Origin: SXVE01 sp036388895
Lineage (GTDB): Bacteria > Acidobacteriota > Blastocatellia > Pyrinomonadales > Pyrinomonadaceae
Length of the DNA stretch: 64,000 nucleotides
Direction of reading: 5' to 3'
Assembly (NCBI GenBank): GCA_036388895.1
Contig: DASVQY010000054.1
Location: forward strand, 1 to 64,000
Positions 1 through 7,116 of this stretch are shown here, piece after piece (the stretch's first letter is position 1; every line of letters begins with the position of its first letter). The translations under genes and the position numbers were made by a program. Below the pieces are notes generated by a model that was given only the letters and a program-made list of their open reading frames with translations, ran no database searches and was not told the DNA's origin.

Positions 1-138
1 GACGGTAAAACGGATCTGGCAGTATACCGCAACGGAACGTGGCATATGTTGTCATCGGGAGCGGGCGAAGCGGCAGGCAGCTACAGCACGGTTGATTTCG
101 GAAACGGATCAGACGTACCGGCAGCTGAAGCTCGTTAA
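1..138 (+). CDS. FG-GAP/VCBS repeat protein, C-terminal end (partial)
   Basis: The window opens inside a reading frame that ends with TAA at 136-138. The 45 residues seen begin DGKTDLAVYR and continue with a TWHMLSS segment and VDFGNGSDVPA, the pattern of an FG-GAP/VCBS beta-propeller blade (a calcium-binding DGKTD loop and an aromatic TW strand). Such proteins are usually large, secreted and surface-located in acidobacteria. The N-terminus lies outside the window, so size and other domains are unknown. A decayed relative lies at 10102-10664 on the other strand. The family call is firm and the cellular role is unknown. Confidence 0.75.
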   Translation, partial: DGKTDLAVYRNGTWHMLSSGAGEAAGSYSTVDFGNGSDVPAAEAR

Positions 139-210
139 TAACAAAAAGGGAAAAGAAGGAAAGAAGCCGGAAAGGCGAATAGAATTCTTTTCCTGATAAT
201 TAGAAAAGGG

Positions 211-245
211 GAGCGTGAAAATTTTCACGCTCCTCTTTTTTTTAT
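211..245 (+). terminator. Rho-independent terminator after the FG-GAP gene
   Basis: GAGCGTGAAAA is followed directly by its complement TTTTCACGCTC, and then by CTC and a run of eight T. It lies 73 bases after the FG-GAP stop codon and separates that gene from the phosphatase gene at 327. Confidence 0.85.
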
Positions 246-326
246 GTTTAATTTTCACTTATTAAAGTGTTTGGCTATATTATAATTTAAAGAAAATGAC
301 GGCTGTACGTAAGGTTCAATAAATTT

Positions 327-2402
327 ATGAGAATTGTAAAAAATACTTTTGTTTTCATAATTATGACGCTGTTATTGTCTCCTTTGTTCGTTTCAGCACA
401 AAGAAGCGAATTGTTTACTCTAACAGTTGAAAACTTTAAAGATAATAAGCCTGTCAATCTGAACGAAATACAGTGGAAATATCATTTTGGAGACGAAAAA
501 AATTGGGCAAATCCCCAGATGGACGATTCAGCGTGGGGAATGATTGAGGGAACGACAATAAAACCGAATTTGCTGATGCAAACAGACTGGAATGGTCAAG
601 TCTGGTTTCGTTTGAGACTGAACGTAGATGAAACTTTGGTGAACAGGAATTTGGCTTTGGTCACGTCGCAGAAAGGCGCTTCTGAAGTTTATCTCAACGG
701 AAAAAAGCTCGTCAGTTTCGGGGAAATAACCGATGAAAAAGCGTCGGAATATAATCCGAACGGATTACCTGTACCGTTTGTTTTTGAAAGGGCAGGGGAA
801 CAAGTGATAGCAGTACGCTTCACTTCGCCGACTTTTTCGGATTTAACCACTCCTACCGCAAAGTGGCTGACAAACGGCAAAATTTATCCGGGTTTTTCAA
901 TTGCAATTAAGGACGCGCCCGATTTGAATGACACAATTCGAACTTATTCAACGGGGACATCAATGCGTGGAGGGTTTCTCTTTAGCGGCATTTTGTTTGC
1001 TCTGGCGCTGCTTCATTTTCTGTTATATATATTTTACCGTGTAGAGCGCGCCAATCTTTTTTATAGTATTTACGCTGCTTCTATCGCCGTGCTGCTCGTA
1101 TGCGGAAATTTCAGAGCTTACGGGCATCTGGCGCCGTTACCGACGGTTTTGATGAGCGTGACTTCGATGGCTATGTTTGCGGTGATGTTTGTCGCGCTGC
1201 TGGCGTTTTTGCATGTCGCTTTCGGGCGAAGTTTAGGGAAATTGTTTTGGTCTTTAACCGCACTTTGGGCGATTGGCTTAGCTCTAAACACAATTTTCTT
1301 AAATAGCGTCAGCGTGCTAATAATGCTGACCAATATTACAATCGGTTTATCTTTTACATTTTCAATCTTGCTGCTCACAAAGGCTTTACAGGAAAAACGC
1401 GCCGGCGCGTGGATTTTATTTATCGGTGTGCAAATACTTGCGCTGTCGATGCTCGGAAATTTGATAAATCAATTTAATTTATTCACTTTACCTTCTGAGT
1501 TTTTCTTTTTTGCCGAGCTTGCGCTTATTCTTTCGGTTCCGATTGCAGTCTCAATTTTTCTCGCCCGGAATTTTGCTCGAACGAATCGCGATTTGAAAAT
1601 GCAGCTCGTGCACATCGAAGAACTATCGCAAAAACAAATCGAGCAGGAACGTGTCGCCGCCGAATTGCGCGTCGAAAATGAGCGAAAAGCGAAAGAGTTG
1701 GAAGAAGCCCGTCAATTGCAATTATCAATGCTGCCGAAAAAAATCCCGCAAATTTCGAATCTGGAAATTGCTGCTTACATGAAACCGGCGACAGAGGTCG
1801 GCGGCGATTATTATGATTTTCACATCGGGGACGATGGAACGCTGACAGTCGCGGTCGGCGACGCAACAGGGCATGGCTTGAAAGCCGGTACGGTCGTTAC
1901 AGCCACAAAAGGATTGTTCAATAATCTGGCTGATGCGCCTGATATTACAGACACTTTCAAACAAATATCGCGCTCGCTCAAAGCGATGAATCTGCGCGGC
2001 TTGTTTATGGCGATGACGATGCTCAAGGTGAAGGAAAATCGAGTGGCTTTAAGCTGTGCGGGAATGCCTTCTGTTTTGATTTATAGAGACGGCGACAAGC
2101 AGGTGGAAGAAATAGCGATCAAGGCAATGCCCTTGGGAAGCATTACTAATTTCCCGTACCGAGAGACGCAAATATCTTTGTCAACCGGCGACTCGATTGT
2201 TTTGATGAGCGACGGGTTTCCCGAAATGTTCAACGAAAACGGGGAAATGATTGCCGATGAAGCCGCAAAAAGGGTTCTGTCGGAATCGGCTCATTTATCG
2301 GCACAGGAAATTATCAATCGCTTTATCGAAGCCGGACAAAAATGGGCTGGCACAAGACCGCCCGATGATGATGTGACGTTTGTCGTTATGAAGATGGTTT
2401 GA
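327..2402 (+). CDS. 7TM-receptor PP2C (RsbU/SpoIIE-type) serine phosphatase
   Basis: A 691-residue sensor phosphatase. Residues 1-24 form a signal peptide. Residues about 40-200 are a periplasmic jelly-roll-like domain with WFRLRL and VYLNGKKL strands, as in 7TMR-DISM extracellular or sugar-binding folds. Residues about 212-415 hold seven hydrophobic helices. A charged coiled coil follows (about 425-475), then a SpoIIE/PP2C domain with GGDYYDF, VGDATGHG, LMSDGFPE and a terminal DDDVTF, the metal-binding aspartates expected for an active phosphatase. By family knowledge it would dephosphorylate a STAS-domain antagonist; the one at 2523 is the obvious partner. The ligand is unknown. The start is the ATG at 327, directly ahead of the signal peptide. 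Confidence 0.88.
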   Translation: MRIVKNTFVFIIMTLLLSPLFVSAQRSELFTLTVENFKDNKPVNLNEIQWKYHFGDEKNWANPQMDDSAWGMIEGTTIKPNLLMQTDWNGQVWFRLRLNVDETLVNRNLALVTSQKGASEVYLNGKKLVSFGEITDEKASEYNPNGLPVPFVFERAGEQVIAVRFTSPTFSDLTTPTAKWLTNGKIYPGFSIAIKDAPDLNDTIRTYSTGTSMRGGFLFSGILFALALLHFLLYIFYRVERANLFYSIYAASIAVLLVCGNFRAYGHLAPLPTVLMSVTSMAMFAVMFVALLAFLHVAFGRSLGKLFWSLTALWAIGLALNTIFLNSVSVLIMLTNITIGLSFTFSILLLTKALQEKRAGAWILFIGVQILALSMLGNLINQFNLFTLPSEFFFFAELALILSVPIAVSIFLARNFARTNRDLKMQLVHIEELSQKQIEQERVAAELRVENERKAKELEEARQLQLSMLPKKIPQISNLEIAAYMKPATEVGGDYYDFHIGDDGTLTVAVGDATGHGLKAGTVVTATKGLFNNLADAPDITDTFKQISRSLKAMNLRGLFMAMTMLKVKENRVALSCAGMPSVLIYRDGDKQVEEIAIKAMPLGSITNFPYRETQISLSTGDSIVLMSDGFPEMFNENGEMIADEAAKRVLSESAHLSAQEIINRFIEAGQKWAGTRPPDDDVTFVVMKMV

Positions 2403-2522
2403 AATTCCTTTTATTTTTTATTATACAAGTCAAATAAATGAATAAAATGCAATTTTTATTTGAATTTTTCGGGTATAAAAAGCACAATAAACTACACTTT
2501 GATTCACGAGGAGAACGATTTA

Positions 2523-2900
2523 ATGCCGAGTCCTTTTTCAGTAGCGACGGATTACGAAGATAATCTGTCAATCATTCGTTTGGAAGGAGCCGTTGACGCG
2601 CACACGGCTCCGCAATTTGAAGCCGCTGTCCAAGCGGCAATTGACGCCGGTCACAACAAAATTATCGTTGACTGCGAAAAGATGTCGTATATTTCTTCCG
2701 CCGGTCTGGGCGTATTTATGTGTTTTATCGAAGAAGTGCGCGACGACGGCGGCGATATAAAAATCTGCGGGCTGACGCCGAAAGTAAAACAGCCGTTTGA
2801 AATCTTGGGATTTGAATCGCTCTTCGATTTTTGTCCCGATTCGGCAGCCGCAAAAAACAGTTTCGCCGAATCTTCCGCCGCGCCCGGAGGTGTCGTCTGA
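2523..2900 (+). CDS. STAS-domain anti-sigma factor antagonist
   Basis: A 125-residue SpoIIAA/RsbV-like protein. The motif DCEKMSYISSAGLGVF contains the serine that the partner kinase phosphorylates in this family. I choose the ATG at 2523 because GAGGAG sits at 2508-2513; an upstream TTG at 2460 would add 21 residues with no STAS character. The stop overlaps the next start (TGATG), so it is translationally coupled to the RsbW-like kinase, the classic antagonist/kinase arrangement. The C-terminus is rich in Ala and Ser and is probably disordered. Confidence 0.9.
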   Translation: MPSPFSVATDYEDNLSIIRLEGAVDAHTAPQFEAAVQAAIDAGHNKIIVDCEKMSYISSAGLGVFMCFIEEVRDDGGDIKICGLTPKVKQPFEILGFESLFDFCPDSAAAKNSFAESSAAPGGVV

Positions 2901-3340
2901 TGGAAGCAATCGAGCGAACGTTTTTATTAAAGGTTCCTTCTTCGACTGAAAATTTGGCATTGATTCGTGAATTCGTCGGCAGCATCGCTCAGCAATCCGG
3001 AATGAACGCGATGGACGCCGGCAAATTAGAACTGGCGATAGACGAAGCCTGCGCCAACGTCATCGAACACGCATACGGTCACGACATCAGCAAAGAAGTA
3101 GTCATTCGCGCGCGATTCGATGAGGAAACGCTGCGCATTGATGTTGAAGACACCGGAAACGGTTTCGATCCGAACGCGATAAAGCAGGAGGAACTTGAAC
3201 AGCTAGTAAATAAACGACGCACCGGCGGACTCGGAATGCGTTTAATGAAAACTTTGATGGACGAGGTGCATTACGAAATCGAGCCGGGCAAAAAAAACGA
3301 ACTGCATATGGTAAAACATCTTCGTAAAAATAAGGTTTGA
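2900..3340 (+). CDS. RsbW/SpoIIAB-like anti-sigma serine kinase (GHKL ATPase)
   Basis: 146 residues from the ATG at 2900, which overlaps the STAS stop by one base and has GGAGG at 2886-2890. The GHKL ATP-binding boxes are all visible: the N box ELAIDEACANVIEHAYG, the G1 box DTGNGFDP and the G2 box TGGLGMRLM. In this family the protein binds a sigma factor or another output protein and phosphorylates its STAS antagonist. No sigma-factor gene is adjacent, so the output is unknown. The cluster of two phosphatases, two STAS proteins and one kinase indicates a partner-switching network. Confidence 0.9.
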   Translation: MEAIERTFLLKVPSSTENLALIREFVGSIAQQSGMNAMDAGKLELAIDEACANVIEHAYGHDISKEVVIRARFDEETLRIDVEDTGNGFDPNAIKQEELEQLVNKRRTGGLGMRLMKTLMDEVHYEIEPGKKNELHMVKHLRKNKV

Positions 3341-3439
3341 GATTTTTGCCGTAAATGTACCAATGTATATAAATTGATTGTTTCTTGATTTTTTTGTCCT
3401 GCGTCGCTGGCGCATCTTCAAATTCTAATTTACAAATAA

Positions 3440-5128
3440 ATGACCGCTATTTCACTCGACTCGACGCGTCTCGAAGCGCTGCTCGAATCCGCTCAGCTGC
3501 TCAACTCTTCGCTCGATTTAGACAGTTTGTTGCAACATCTGCTGCGAACGGTTATGGGACGGCTTTTAGTCGGACGCGGATTCGTCGCTGTCGAAAATGA
3601 CGGCGCGATGACGCTCGCGCAGATTCGCGGTTTGAAGGGATTTAAGGTCGGTGATTCTTTTGATGAAAAGGCTTTGCGTAAAGCGGGAATTCACTTTATT
3701 TATCCAATCGGAAAACCGGAACAGCCGATTGGATTTTTAGGAATCGGCAAACCGCCGAACGATTCGGTTGCGCCCGAGGAAGAAGAATCGTTAAAGGCTT
3801 TATTGAGCCTCGCCGCGAGCAGTATTGCTAACGCGCGGGCGCACGATCAGACGCGCCGTTTTAATCAGGAACTCAACGAGAAAATTCAGGAACTTCGCGC
3901 TTTGCTCGACCTCGTGCGCGGGTTGACTTCGACGCTCGAACCGGAAGAAGTCGCGCGTCTTCTGGTTCTGACGCTTTCGGGACGCTGGGGGGTCGGAAAA
4001 TATGCGCTGGTTGTTCAAAAGCAAGGGCATCCGGTTGTTTTGAGGCAAAAGGGAATCGCGGTTCCCCCGCTCGAAGAAATTCAATCTTTTATCGCCGAAT
4101 TGCCCGAAGCGGTCTTGGTAGAAAATCTGCCCGACAGCGATTTCAAAGTAACTCTCATTTCACAAAAAGCCGTTTTACTGTTTCCGCTGCGTTCATCCGA
4201 ATCAACAAGCGGTATTTTGGTTTTCGGTTCGAGACTGGGAAAACAATTGTACACGGAAGCGGATTTGGAATTCGGTGCCGGACTCGTCGCGCAAGCCGGA
4301 GTCGCTTTTGAAAATTCGTGGTATGTCCGCGAGACAATCGAAAGAAAGAAATTGGAGCAGGAGCTCGCACTTGCAGCGAGCATTCAGGAAGGACTTTTTC
4401 CCGAAATTCTACCCGTGCTTCCAAATTTTGAATTAGCCGCCCGAAATCGTCCGGCGCTGCAGTGTGGCGGCGATTACTACGACGTTTTGCCGATAATCTC
4501 AACGGAAAACGGCGACGGCAAATCCTTTTTGCTGTGCGTCGCGGACGTTTCCGGCAAAGGTTTGCCCGCTTCGCTTTTGATGAGCAATATGCAGGCGACG
4601 CTTCGCGCTTTGCTCGGACGCGTGCCGACGCTCGTCGAGCTTGCCGCGCGGACAAACGAACTTTTATACGCGACGACTCCGTCAAATAAATTTGTGACTG
4701 CCATTTTGCTCGAAGTCGAGCCGGGCAGCGGCATCGTAAAATACGTTAACGCCGGACACGGCGATTGTATGCTGCTCAGAAACGCGAGCGGCGAAACGGA
4801 ACGCCTCGAATCTACCGGATTGCCGCTCGGAATGATGGCTTCGGACTTGCTCGAAATGCTGGGTAAAAATTACGAAGAGCGAGAGCTTAAACTAAATTCG
4901 GGCGATTTGCTGGCGCTTTACTCGGACGGCGTGACCGAAGCATACGACGAGGCGGAAAACGAATGGGGCGACGAGCGTTTGTTGAAGTGCCTGCGTTCGG
5001 TCGAAAAAGAGCCGGTTCAAACAATAATCTCGCGCGTCTTTGAAGAAATTGATTGTTTCGCCGGAGCCGCGCCGCAGCACGACGACATTACCTTGATGAT
5101 TCTGAAACGCGGCGACATAATTTCATAA
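3440..5128 (+). CDS. GAF-domain PP2C (RsbU-type) serine phosphatase
   Basis: A 562-residue cytoplasmic protein without membrane segments. Two GAF-like sensory regions occupy about residues 10-140 and 150-310. A short coiled coil (about 315-335) leads into a SpoIIE/PP2C domain with GGDYYDVL, VADVSGKGLPA, LYSDGVTEA and HDDITLM. It follows the RsbW gene by 99 bases on the same strand and very likely feeds the same STAS antagonist with a cytosolic signal, while the 7TM phosphatase at 327 brings an envelope signal. The GAF ligand cannot be told from the sequence. It converges on the STAS gene at 5155 with a gap of only 26 bases. Confidence 0.88.
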   Translation: MTAISLDSTRLEALLESAQLLNSSLDLDSLLQHLLRTVMGRLLVGRGFVAVENDGAMTLAQIRGLKGFKVGDSFDEKALRKAGIHFIYPIGKPEQPIGFLGIGKPPNDSVAPEEEESLKALLSLAASSIANARAHDQTRRFNQELNEKIQELRALLDLVRGLTSTLEPEEVARLLVLTLSGRWGVGKYALVVQKQGHPVVLRQKGIAVPPLEEIQSFIAELPEAVLVENLPDSDFKVTLISQKAVLLFPLRSSESTSGILVFGSRLGKQLYTEADLEFGAGLVAQAGVAFENSWYVRETIERKKLEQELALAASIQEGLFPEILPVLPNFELAARNRPALQCGGDYYDVLPIISTENGDGKSFLLCVADVSGKGLPASLLMSNMQATLRALLGRVPTLVELAARTNELLYATTPSNKFVTAILLEVEPGSGIVKYVNAGHGDCMLLRNASGETERLESTGLPLGMMASDLLEMLGKNYEERELKLNSGDLLALYSDGVTEAYDEAENEWGDERLLKCLRSVEKEPVQTIISRVFEEIDCFAGAAPQHDDITLMILKRGDIIS

Positions 5129-5154
5129 ATCAAAAATAATACCGGTAAAAACCG

Positions 5155-5502
5155 TTATTTAAAGCTTTTCACGGCTTCGACTTCATTTTCAAAAGCATCG
5201 AAAATCGTTAAAAGATGCGTGATTTCCAGAAGCTCGCGGACTCTTCGCGGCAGATTCAAAAGTTTTAATTGTCCGTTTTCTCTATTTACGGCGGTCAAAC
5301 CGGAAACGAGCTCGCCGACGCCGCTCGAATCAATGAAGCGAACATCCGAAAAATTCAAAAGAATGTATTTTTCGTTTGCGGCGAGCGCGTTTCTGATGGC
5401 GCTTCGCAGAACAACATTTCCCGTTCCGAAAGTTACATCGCCGTTCAAATTGAGAATCGTTACATTGCCTTCGCTCCGTTTAGAAATAATAAGTTCCGCC
5501 AT
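5155..5502 (-). CDS. STAS-domain antagonist (second copy)
   Basis: 115 residues with NFSDVRFIDSSGVGELV, the STAS phosphorylation loop with the conserved serine. GGAGGCG stands just before the ATG on the minus strand. It is convergent with the GAF phosphatase gene, so it is separately transcribed, yet it is most likely part of the same partner-switching network. It differs from the STAS protein at 2523 in sequence and lacks its C-terminal tail, so the two may respond to different phosphatases. Confidence 0.88.
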   Translation of the reverse strand: MAELIISKRSEGNVTILNLNGDVTFGTGNVVLRSAIRNALAANEKYILLNFSDVRFIDSSGVGELVSGLTAVNRENGQLKLLNLPRRVRELLEITHLLTIFDAFENEVEAVKSFK

Positions 5503-5605
5503 TTTTCGCCTCCTTCATTTAATTAAAATGCGTTCGTAGAAAACAGACGATAATTTCAAAACATTTTCCGTTATTTCAGCGCACAAATCGAATTTATTTT
5601 GCTCG

Positions 5606-6994
5606 TTATGCTTTTACTCGATTTAAAGAACCGAACATAAAATTGAGCACGACGACCAGAAGAAAAGCCGTCGCCGTCGTTATAATTACGCCGTAAAAGG
5701 CTTGCGTATAATCGCCGCCCGCCGCGTCTGCGAGCCTGCCCGTGACAAGTCCGCCGACTGCCGCGCCGACAGTTTCGACGAGCGTGATCACGCCTAAAAT
5801 TTTTCCGTATTCGCGCGTGCCGAAATAATCCGCCACGAGGCGCTGCAATAAAACGAAAGTCCCGCCGTAGCCCAAGCCGAACGGGATTAAAAATAAAAAA
5901 GCGGTCGCCGCACTCAGCGAAAGCAAAACAAGCGAAGCGGCAAGCATAACCGAACAGCACAAAAGCATTACGCGGGTCGGCGAAAAACGGTCGCTCAGCA
6001 AACCGAAAAGAAATTTTCCGCCGACGCTGACTGCAAAAAGCGAAGCCTGCGCGATGCCGGCGCTCGATGGCGACAAACCGATTTTCGGCGATTGCAGGTA
6101 TAAAATAAACTGCTGGCTGATGACAAAAATCGGGTAAAAAATCAAAGCTGCGCAAAAAGCGAAAATCCAGAACAAAGGCATCTTCAACGCTTGAGACAAA
6201 GTGAAGCCGGAATTTGGATTTCGGATTTCAATTTGATTTTCAATCTTTGATTTTTTATCGTCTGGCTGATTTTGGAAGTCCGGCTTGTCATTTTGCCCGG
6301 CTTCTGCATCGTCTCGTAATTCGTAATTCGTAATTCGTAATTGATTATTTTCCCCGTCAGGCGAAAGCCCGATTTCCGCCGGTTTATTTTTCACCAGAAA
6401 TATAATTGCCGGAAGCAAAATCAGCCAGACGATAAAACTGACCGCAAACATTGCCGTGCGCCAGCCGTAACTCGTTATCAAAGGCGTCGCCATAAGCGGA
6501 ATCAGAACTCCGCCGATGCTCGTCCCGGTTAAGATTATGCCGATTGCGGTTCCGCGACGGCGCGAAAACCAGTTTGAAACTAAAACCGTATTCGCCAGAA
6601 CGCCGACGAATCCGAGCGACGCGCCCATTAAAATTCGCGCCAGATAAACGATTGGCGCGGTCGTCGCCTGAGAATGAATGATCAAACCGGCGCCCAAAAT
6701 AACGCAGCCGAAAATCATCAAAACGCGCAGCGAATATTTTTGAATCAAAAAACCGGCGACGGGCGAGAAAAAACCGGCGACGAGAAACGTCAAAGTGGCG
6801 CCGGTCGCAATGAAACTTTGCGCGTTTGCCGCTTCGACCGCGCCGCGAGCGACAAAATCTTCGCGAATCCAGAAATGAAAAACCGGAAAGCCTAAAGTCG
6901 TCAAACCGTTGCTGACGACGAGCGCGAGCGTCGAAACGCCAACAATTATCCAGCCGTAAAATAAACCGCCGGTTTTTGAAGCTGCTTGATTCAT
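5606..6994 (-). CDS. MFS transporter, oxalate/formate antiporter (OFA)-like
   Basis: 462 residues with about twelve hydrophobic helices. The opening GGLFYGWIIVGV is typical of the OFA-like and monocarboxylate MFS group. The two six-helix halves are joined by a long hydrophilic loop (about residues 215-268). That loop is encoded by low-complexity DNA, including four copies of a 7-bp unit at 6315-6342, and reads as repetitive NYELR/IENQIEIRN-type peptide. The loop is therefore likely to be a repeat insertion tolerated between the halves. The substrate cannot be named from the sequence. The gene is monocistronic, downstream of the polA terminator. Confidence 0.82.
   Translation of the reverse strand: MNQAASKTGGLFYGWIIVGVSTLALVVSNGLTTLGFPVFHFWIREDFVARGAVEAANAQSFIATGATLTFLVAGFFSPVAGFLIQKYSLRVLMIFGCVILGAGLIIHSQATTAPIVYLARILMGASLGFVGVLANTVLVSNWFSRRRGTAIGIILTGTSIGGVLIPLMATPLITSYGWRTAMFAVSFIVWLILLPAIIFLVKNKPAEIGLSPDGENNQLRITNYELRDDAEAGQNDKPDFQNQPDDKKSKIENQIEIRNPNSGFTLSQALKMPLFWIFAFCAALIFYPIFVISQQFILYLQSPKIGLSPSSAGIAQASLFAVSVGGKFLFGLLSDRFSPTRVMLLCCSVMLAASLVLLSLSAATAFLFLIPFGLGYGGTFVLLQRLVADYFGTREYGKILGVITLVETVGAAVGGLVTGRLADAAGGDYTQAFYGVIITTATAFLLVVVLNFMFGSLNRVKA
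6315..6342. repeat. Four tandem 7-bp units (CGTAATT) inside the MFS gene
   Basis: CGTAATT occurs four times without mismatch. Flanking DNA from 6207 to 6260 is also 7-bp-periodic and rich in GATTT units. Because 28 bases is not a multiple of three, the frame is kept only through the surrounding bases. It encodes the loop between transmembrane helices 6 and 7. Confidence 0.9.
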
Positions 6995-7020
6995 TTATTT
7001 TCCAGAATTGTAAAACAGAA

Positions 7021-7083
7021 ACAACCGCAAAAGGCGCGAGACACAACAAAAAATTAAAGTGTTTTTGCGCCTTTTGCGGTTGT
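7021..7083 (-). terminator. Terminator of polA
   Basis: A 17-bp perfect inverted repeat (7021-7037 with 7067-7083, core CCGCAAAAGGCGC) lies 34 bases after the polA stop on the minus strand. It is followed by T-rich DNA. The 29-base loop is AT-rich. Confidence 0.75.
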
Positions 7084-7116
7084 TTTCTTTGAAGTCGAAT
7101 TTTCTTTCCGTTAATT

